Below, piece after piece: positions 6,147-10,909 of a stretch of DNA of 10,909 nucleotides. Position 1 is the first letter of the stretch, and each line of letters begins with the position of its first letter. The translations under genes and the position numbers were made by a program. Under the pieces are notes generated by a model that had not been told where the DNA came from, ran no database searches, and was given only the letters and a program-made list of their open reading frames with translations. The stretch is from Rhodoferax sp. Lineage in GTDB: Bacteria; Pseudomonadota; Gammaproteobacteria; Burkholderiales; Burkholderiaceae_C. The stretch lies in contig JALNWC010000053.1 in the NCBI GenBank assembly GCA_023231075.1, positions 1-10,909 on the forward strand, read 5' to 3'.

Positions 6147-6998
6147 ATGACCCAGTTCATCACCTTGCGCGAGCGCATCCAGAGCCAATACGCAGCCCTG
6201 TCCCTGGTGGATTGCAAGCTGGCCGATGTGCTGCTGGTTCATGAAAAAGACCTATTGGCTTACAGCGCCACCGAACTGGCGGCGCTGGCCGGCGTCTCCA
6301 AGGCCAGCACGGCGCGCTTCTTCAAGCGCCTGGGCTTTGCCGACTTTCAGGCCTTCCGGCAGCACCAGCGCAATGGCACACCCCAGCCTTCGCCACTTTC
6401 CCGCGTGGCGCAGCAAGGCCTGCGCGCCAGTCCCTTACAACAACACATTGCGCAAGACGCCCAGCAGTTGCAGGGCCTGGCCGACAGCTTGACCGACCCA
6501 AGCGTTCAGCAAGCCGCCCAACTGTTGGCCAGCGCGCGGCGCGTCTGGGTGGTGGGCTACCGCAACGGCTACATGGCCGCGTTCTATGCCCAGGCCCTGC
6601 TGTCACAGCTGCGCGCCGAAGTGCATCTGCTCAACGAGGGCTCGGGCGAGGATGCCGAACTACTGGCCGAAGTCCAGGCGGGCGACGTGTTGCTGGCCAT
6701 GGACTTTCGGCGTCGCACGCGCCGCCTGAGCCAGGTGGTGGGAATTGCCTGTGATGCCGGTGCCGCGCTGGTGCTGGTGAGCGACGCGCGCGTCTCGGCC
6801 CTGGCGGCACGTGCCCAGGCGTTGTTCATCTGCCCGCCCCAGGCTGAGGCGATTTTTGACTCTTATGTGGGCGCCATCAGCCTCATCAATTACCTGGCCA
6901 CCACGACGCTGGCCCATCTGCCCAAAAAAGCCCGCGTCCGCATGGCCGCCATCGAACAGGTCCATGCCCAACTGGACGACCTGGAACCCTCTCTTTAA
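6147..6998 (+). CDS. RpiR/MurR-family transcriptional regulator with SIS domain
   Basis: This 283-residue protein is the likely ligand-responsive regulator of the divergent importer and of its own downstream catabolic operon. The N-terminal RpiR winged HTH covers about 5-75, with the recognition region YSATELAALAGVSKASTARF at 39-58 followed by KRLGF. A SIS fold covers about 120-255 (RVWVVGYRNGYMAAFYAQ at 132-149). The usual SIS phosphosugar residues are altered: GYRNG stands where G-x-G-x-S is common, and MDFRRRTRR (185-193) replaces the S-x-S-G-x-T loop, so a ligand other than a phosphosugar is plausible. I chose the ATG at 6147, which gives the normal family N-terminus. ATGs at 6096 and 6114 are possible, while 5979 would span the operators. 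None has a clear ribosome-binding site. Confidence 0.88.
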   Translation: MTQFITLRERIQSQYAALSLVDCKLADVLLVHEKDLLAYSATELAALAGVSKASTARFFKRLGFADFQAFRQHQRNGTPQPSPLSRVAQQGLRASPLQQHIAQDAQQLQGLADSLTDPSVQQAAQLLASARRVWVVGYRNGYMAAFYAQALLSQLRAEVHLLNEGSGEDAELLAEVQAGDVLLAMDFRRRTRRLSQVVGIACDAGAALVLVSDARVSALAARAQALFICPPQAEAIFDSYVGAISLINYLATTTLAHLPKKARVRMAAIEQVHAQLDDLEPSL

Positions 6999-7025
6999 AC
7001 CCACGCCACAAAACCACGCACCCCC

Positions 7026-8258
7026 ATGACACAGCTCCCTCAACACCCGTTCACACTGCTGATCAACCCGCGCTTTCAAACTGTCGAGCCCTACGGCGCG
7101 CACCGCAGCACTTTGCTCAGTGCGAGCGCCCTGGCGCAAGCGCAAACCGTCATCACCTCATGGCCGGGTTACACCGTGACCCGCCTGTGTGCGCTGCCCG
7201 GGCTGGCACACGCGGCTGGTGTGGCCAGCCTCCACTACAAGGACGAAGCGGCCCGCTTTGGCCTAGGCAGCTTCAAGGCGCTGGGCGGCGCCTACGCCGT
7301 GGCGCGCCTGCTGTGCCGCGAGCTGGGCCAGCGCCTGGGCCGCAGCGTGAGCCATGCCGAACTGCAGAGCGACCCGGCGCTGCGTGAGGCCTGCGCCGAC
7401 ATCACCGTGACCTGCGCCACCGACGGCAACCATGGCCGCTCGGTGGCATGGGGCGCGCAGATGCTGGGCTGCCGCTGTGTCATCTACATCCACGCCACCG
7501 TCAGCGGAGGGCGCAGGGAAGCGATTGCCCGCTACGGCGCGCAGGTGGTGCGCACCGCTGGCAATTACGACGACTCGGTGCAGCAGGCCGACCGCGACGC
7601 CAAGACCAATGGCTGGTTTGTGATTTCCGACACCTCTTACCCGGGTTACATGGACATTCCGCGTGACGTGATGCAGGGTTACCAGCTCATGGTGCATGAG
7701 GCCGTCAGCGCCCTGCGCCAATGGCCCACGCATGTGTTTGTGCAAGCCGGGGTGGGCGGTTTTGCGGCGGCGGTGTGTGCCTATTTTTGGGAGCGTGATG
7801 CTGTTCAGCGCCCGGTGTTTGTGGTGGTGGAGCCCAAGCGCGCCGACTGCCTGCTGCAAAGTGCGCGCGCCGGTGAGGTGGTGGCGGTCAAGGGTGAACT
7901 CGACACGTTGATGGCCGGTCTGGCCTGTGGCGAGGTGTCGCTGCTGGCCTGGGACTTTCTGGCCACCGGGGCCAACGCCTTTTGCACCATCCCTGATGCC
8001 GCAGCGGTGGACGCCATGCGCCTGCTGGCCAGCCCGCAGGAGGGTGACCCGGTCATCGTGGCGGGAGAGTCCGCCGTGGCCGGTTTGGCTGCGGCCCTGC
8101 TCATCACACAAGACCCGAGCGCCCGTGCATCGCTCGGTTTGGGGTCGGACAGCCACGTGCTGCTGTTTGGCAGCGAGGGCGACACCGACCCCGTTTTGTA
8201 CGAGCAACTGGTTGGCCGCAGCGCCGCACAGGTGCTCAAAGACGGTGACCCGGCATGA
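7026..8258 (+). CDS. dpaL: 2,3-diaminopropionate ammonia-lyase (YgeX/DpaL type)
   Basis: This 410-residue PLP enzyme (fold type II) would convert 2,3-diaminopropionate to pyruvate and two ammonia in the cytoplasm. The PLP lysine is K84 in GLGSFKALGGAYA. ATDGNHGRS at 131-139 gives D133, and ISDTSYPGY gives D202. These match the two catalytic aspartates of E. coli YgeX (as recalled, D120 and D189, also 69 residues apart). The phosphate-binding loop is GVGGFAA (242-248). The ATDGNHG and KALGG motifs separate it from threonine dehydratases. The E. coli enzyme accepts both D- and L-forms. The gene starts 27 nt after the regulator stop, with no Shine-Dalgarno, and its last 4 bases overlap the next gene (ATGA), so it belongs to the regulator operon and is translationally coupled to the next enzyme. 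Confidence 0.93.
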   Translation: MTQLPQHPFTLLINPRFQTVEPYGAHRSTLLSASALAQAQTVITSWPGYTVTRLCALPGLAHAAGVASLHYKDEAARFGLGSFKALGGAYAVARLLCRELGQRLGRSVSHAELQSDPALREACADITVTCATDGNHGRSVAWGAQMLGCRCVIYIHATVSGGRREAIARYGAQVVRTAGNYDDSVQQADRDAKTNGWFVISDTSYPGYMDIPRDVMQGYQLMVHEAVSALRQWPTHVFVQAGVGGFAAAVCAYFWERDAVQRPVFVVVEPKRADCLLQSARAGEVVAVKGELDTLMAGLACGEVSLLAWDFLATGANAFCTIPDAAAVDAMRLLASPQEGDPVIVAGESAVAGLAAALLITQDPSARASLGLGSDSHVLLFGSEGDTDPVLYEQLVGRSAAQVLKDGDPA

Positions 8259-9490
8259 CCGCGCCACAAATCAACGGCCAGCGCCTGCTGGACAGCCTGC
8301 AGGCGCTGGGTCGGATCGGCGCGCTGCCCGGTGGCGGGGTCAACCGACTGGCCCTGACGGATGCCGACGCCCTGGGCCGTGACTGGACGGTGGCGCACAT
8401 GCGTCAACTCGGCATGTGCGTCGACATTGATGCCATTGGCAACATTGTCGGTACCTACCCCGGCACCGAAGATCTGCCCCCGGTGATGATGGGTTCACAC
8501 ATTGACACCGTGCGCACCGGCGGCCTGTACGACGGCAACTACGGCGTGTTGTCCGGCCTGGAGGTGGTCGCCACGCTGCGCGAGGCTGCCATGCAAACCC
8601 GTCGCCCGCTGGCGGTGGTCGTGTTCACCAACGAAGAAGGCGCACGTTTTCAGCCCGACATGATGGGCAGCCTGGTCTACGTTGGCGGCCTACCCCTGTC
8701 AGACGCACTTGCCACCTGCGACGCAGAGGGTGTGTCGGTGCAGGCCGAGCTGCAGCGCATTGCTTACCAGGGCACGGCCCCCGTGGGCGCGCCGGTGGTG
8801 GACAGTTATGTGGAATTGCACATCGAGCAAGGCCCGGTGCTGGCGCAGACGGGCCTGCAAATTGGTGTGGTCGAAAGTGTGCAAGGCATCTCGTGGACCG
8901 AATTCACTGTGGGAGGCCAGTCCAACCATGCCGGCACCACACCCATGACCCTGCGCCACGACGCCGCGTTGGTGGCTGCGCAAGTGGCGGTGTTTGTGCG
9001 TGAGCTGAGTGCACGTTTGGGTGGCCGCCAACTGGCCACCGTGGGTGCGATGCGACTCAGTCCGAACCTGGTCAACGTCATCGCGCAAAAAGCGGTGCTC
9101 ACCGTGGACCTGCGCAACACCGACAGTGCCGCACTGGCCCAGGCCGAAAGTGATTTACACACCTACGCCCAGCAGGCCGCGCAGGCTGAGGGTGTGTGCA
9201 TCACCGCCCGTACGCTGGCCCGCTTCGAGCCGGTGGCCTTTGACCCCATGGTGGTGAATCTGGTGGAACAGCAGGCGCAAGCCCTGGGCTGCAGCCACCA
9301 GCGCATGCCCAGCGGCGCCGGGCATGACGCACAAATGTTGGCCCGCGTCTGCCCCAGCGCCATGATCTTTGTGCCCAGCGTGGGCGGCCTGAGCCACAAC
9401 GTGCGCGAACACACCGAACCCGCTGACCTGCAACGCGGCGCGCAAGTGCTGCTGCAAGTAGTGTTGGCACTGGCCAATCGACCTTCCTAA
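8255..9490 (+). CDS. M20-family N-carbamoyl-L-amino acid hydrolase-like amidohydrolase
   Basis: This 411-residue metal-dependent enzyme belongs to the L-carbamoylase / beta-ureidopropionase / allantoate amidohydrolase group, which splits ureido groups to amine, CO2 and ammonia. The dinuclear metal ligands are visible: H82 in GSHIDTV, D93 in YDGNYGV, E127/E128 in TNEEG, H189 in ELHIEQGP, and H381 in LSHN. The dimerisation (lid) domain starts near 212 with WTEFTVGGQSNHAGTTPM. SGAGHDAQ at 353-360 is the usual substrate-side loop. Length fits the family. The ATG overlaps the preceding stop as ATGA, showing coupled translation. Which ureido compound it uses cannot be told from the sequence; the diaminopropionate lyase neighbour points to a ureido-diaminopropionate. 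Annotation as allantoate amidohydrolase is the main alternative. Confidence 0.88.
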   Translation: MTAPQINGQRLLDSLQALGRIGALPGGGVNRLALTDADALGRDWTVAHMRQLGMCVDIDAIGNIVGTYPGTEDLPPVMMGSHIDTVRTGGLYDGNYGVLSGLEVVATLREAAMQTRRPLAVVVFTNEEGARFQPDMMGSLVYVGGLPLSDALATCDAEGVSVQAELQRIAYQGTAPVGAPVVDSYVELHIEQGPVLAQTGLQIGVVESVQGISWTEFTVGGQSNHAGTTPMTLRHDAALVAAQVAVFVRELSARLGGRQLATVGAMRLSPNLVNVIAQKAVLTVDLRNTDSAALAQAESDLHTYAQQAAQAEGVCITARTLARFEPVAFDPMVVNLVEQQAQALGCSHQRMPSGAGHDAQMLARVCPSAMIFVPSVGGLSHNVREHTEPADLQRGAQVLLQVVLALANRPS

Positions 9491-9509
9491 CTTCTACCCT
9501 TTCACTTCT

Positions 9510-10514
9510 ATGCCACGCTACCTCAACGTCGCCCTCGGCCAACTTGGCCCCATCCAACGCGCCGACTCCCGCGCCCAGGTGGTGGCGCGCCTGTGCGATC
9601 TCGTGCGCCAGGCCCACGCCGTGGGCGCGCAGCTCATCGTCTTCCCCGAGCTGGCGCTGACCACCTTCTTCCCGCGCTGGTACATCGAAGACGAGGCTGA
9701 AGTCAACAGCTTCTTCGAGCGCAGCATGCCCAACGCGGCCACGCAGCCACTGTTCGACCTCGGGCGCGAGCTAGGCGTGGGCTTTTACCTGGGCTACGCC
9801 GAGCTGGCGCAAGAAGCTGGTGCCGAAGTGCGCTACAACACCTCCATCCTGGTGGACCGCCTGGGCCGGATCGTCGCCAAGTACCGCAAGGTGCACCTGC
9901 CCGGTCACACCGAGCACGAGCCGTGGCGGCGCTTTCAGCATCTGGAAAAACGCTACTTCACGCCCGGCCCTGGTTGGGGCGTGACGCAGGCCTTTGGTGG
10001 CATCATGGGCATGGCCCTGTGCAACGACCGACGCTGGCCCGAGACCTACCGCGTGATGGGCCTGCAGGGTGTGGAGATGGTGCTGATTGGCTACAACACC
10101 CCGGTGCACAACGCGCCCGCACCGGCGCATGACGACCTGTCGCTGTTCCACAACCAGTTGTCCTTGCAGGCGGGGGCCTACCACAACGGCACCTGGGTGG
10201 TGGGCGTCGCCAAGGCCGGTTTGGAAGAAGGCGTGGACAGCATTGGCGGCAGTTGCATCGTGGCCCCGTCCGGCGAGGTGGTGGCGCGCTGCCTGACCAA
10301 GGACGACGAGATAGCCATTGCCCGCTGCGACCTGGATTTTTGCGCCATCTACAAACGCACCACCTTCAACTTCGACCTGCACCGGCAGCCGCACGCCTAT
10401 GGCCTGATCACACAGCGCAAGGGCGAGACGCTGGCGGCGGATGGCTCGGCGGCGCGGACCCCACCAGGTAGTCCACCAACTGGCGGCCCGCTTGGGCCAA
10501 CTCACCTTGGTTGA
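9510..10514 (+). CDS. N-carbamoyl-D-amino acid hydrolase (nitrilase superfamily)
   Basis: This 334-residue enzyme would hydrolyse N-carbamoyl-D-amino acids to the free D-amino acid, CO2 and ammonia. The Glu-Lys-Cys triad is E47 (VFPELAL), K127 (YRKVHLPG) and C171 (ALCNDRRWPE). The D-carbamoylase-specific stretches RFQHLEKRYFTPG (141-153) and DRRWPETYRV (173-182) make it more than a generic nitrilase; the Agrobacterium enzyme has the triad at E47, K127 and C172, as recalled. Family homology ends near residue 307. The last ~25 residues (AARTPPGSPPTGGPLGPTHLG) are low-complexity and are read from the antisense of phnN, which the gene overlaps by 107 bp. It starts 19 nt after the M20 gene with no visible Shine-Dalgarno. 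It is the last gene of the operon, and no terminator follows it. Confidence 0.92.
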   Translation: MPRYLNVALGQLGPIQRADSRAQVVARLCDLVRQAHAVGAQLIVFPELALTTFFPRWYIEDEAEVNSFFERSMPNAATQPLFDLGRELGVGFYLGYAELAQEAGAEVRYNTSILVDRLGRIVAKYRKVHLPGHTEHEPWRRFQHLEKRYFTPGPGWGVTQAFGGIMGMALCNDRRWPETYRVMGLQGVEMVLIGYNTPVHNAPAPAHDDLSLFHNQLSLQAGAYHNGTWVVGVAKAGLEEGVDSIGGSCIVAPSGEVVARCLTKDDEIAIARCDLDFCAIYKRTTFNFDLHRQPHAYGLITQRKGETLAADGSAARTPPGSPPTGGPLGPTHLG

Positions 10515-10909
10515 CGATGGTGCAGTCGGCATGCAGATTGGGAAACAGCGCGTTGCGGGCCAGCCGCTTGGCCACTTGCTGGGGTGTGTCGCGGCTGCGC
10601 CGGGCCAGTCGCACGGCGAGTTGCATGGGGTCAACCTCAATTTGCACCACGCGCAGTTGCTCTGCGGCCGGCAGTGTGGTGACATGTTCGCGCGAGCCAT
10701 TCACCACCACCACCCGACCGGCCGCCACCAGCCCGGCATAACGCGCCTCAATGCCATAGTGAAACCCGTGCGCCTGCCAGCGCCAGGCCAGCCCGTCGCC
10801 GTCGATCAGGCGCGCAAACTGTTCCGGGCTGACCTCATCATGGTCCGAGCCCGGCTGTGACGCGCGCGTGACCAGACGCCGGGCAAACACAATGTCCTGC
10901 CTATGGCCA
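10408..10909 (-). CDS. phnN: Ribose 1,5-bisphosphate phosphokinase PhnN, C-terminal part (cut by window edge)
   Basis: PhnN phosphorylates ribose 1,5-bisphosphate to PRPP, the last step of the C-P lyase route for phosphonates. The frame stays open to the right edge (reading GHRQDIVFARRLVTRAS), so the P-loop-bearing N-terminus lies outside. The GTG at 10890 is not the real start. PhnN-like features are FARRLVTR, the SPEQFARL segment, GLAWRWQAHGFHYGI (33-47, counted from that GTG) and VLVNGSR-type VVVNGSREH (61-69). Then come RLARRSRDTPQQVAKRLAR, as in the guanylate-kinase-like lid, and TIVNQGELAQAG near the end. Homology ends near VDYL (position ~10465). The last ~18 residues are proline- and serine-rich and overlap antisense to the D-carbamoylase gene. 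It is convergent with that gene and separated from phnCDE by about 7.6 kb. Confidence 0.87.
   Translation of the reverse strand, partial: GHRQDIVFARRLVTRASQPGSDHDEVSPEQFARLIDGDGLAWRWQAHGFHYGIEARYAGLVAAGRVVVVNGSREHVTTLPAAEQLRVVQIEVDPMQLAVRLARRSRDTPQQVAKRLARNALFPNLHADCTIVNQGELAQAGRQLVDYLVGSAPPSHPPPASRPCAV

Noticed and set aside
7263..8267. 334-codon open frame on the minus strand opposite the ammonia-lyase gene
   Set aside because: It is antisense to a gene with intact catalytic motifs, is rich in His, Gln, Arg and Ala as expected from high-GC shadow frames, and matches no family I recognise.
9771..10700. 309-codon open frame on the minus strand spanning the D-carbamoylase and phnN region
   Set aside because: It is antisense to the D-carbamoylase triad region and reads phnN in the wrong frame; the phnN frame is the one with homology.
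10441..10860. Plus-strand frame opposite phnN
   Set aside because: Antisense shadow; the minus-strand frame carries PhnN motifs and stays open to the window edge.
1..10909. CRISPR arrays, tRNA or rRNA genes, insertion sequences, prophage or toxin-antitoxin genes
   Set aside because: I found no regularly spaced repeats, cloverleaf-like or rRNA-like stretches, transposase motifs, or small paired genes; the gaps are accounted for by the listed regulatory and repeat features.

Overview
The window reads as chromosomal DNA of a betaproteobacterium, most likely Comamonadaceae (a Rhodoferax/Polaromonas/Variovorax-like organism). The reasons are high-GC coding, the gene families, a short repeat just before position 2905 that resembles one I remember as common in that family, and a dispersed palindrome at 5035-5109. 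I cannot name the species. Coding density is high: nine complete genes and one gene cut by the right edge, plus the short regulatory and repeat sequences between them. I see no rRNA, tRNA, CRISPR array, insertion sequence or phage gene.

Left block (1-2864, + strand): phnC-phnD-phnE, a complete ABC importer for phosphonates (ATPase, periplasmic binding protein, permease). A Pho-box-like pair of TGACAT half-sites lies at the left edge. A hairpin plus T-run lies between phnC and phnD. A perfect 10-bp inverted repeat between phnD and phnE contains the phnE Shine-Dalgarno. A hairpin followed by T6 closes the block.

Middle block (2916-5940, - strand): a polar-amino-acid (PAAT/His-Gln type) ABC importer transcribed leftward as binding protein, permease, permease, ATPase. 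A 75-bp palindromic repeat separates the binding-protein gene from the first permease gene.

Right block (6147-10514, + strand): a RpiR-family regulator divergent from the importer, then 2,3-diaminopropionate ammonia-lyase, an M20 N-carbamoyl-L-amino-acid-hydrolase-like enzyme, and a nitrilase-family N-carbamoyl-D-amino-acid hydrolase, all tightly spaced. Two near-identical operator-like sites 30 bp apart lie between the regulator and the importer. The middle and right blocks look like one regulon: import of a small amino-acid-like or ureido compound, hydrolytic removal of carbamoyl (ureido) groups, and breakdown of 2,3-diaminopropionate to pyruvate and ammonia. The best hypothesis is use of a ureido derivative of diaminopropionate, such as albizziine (3-ureidoalanine) or 2,3-diureidopropionate, as a nitrogen source. 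That substrate is inferred, not seen.

Right edge (10408-10909, - strand): the C-terminal part of phnN (ribose 1,5-bisphosphate phosphokinase, from the C-P lyase pathway), convergent with the D-carbamoylase gene and overlapping its 3' end. The two phosphonate pieces therefore flank the amino-acid/ureido module, as if the module had been inserted into, or assembled within, a phosphonate locus.
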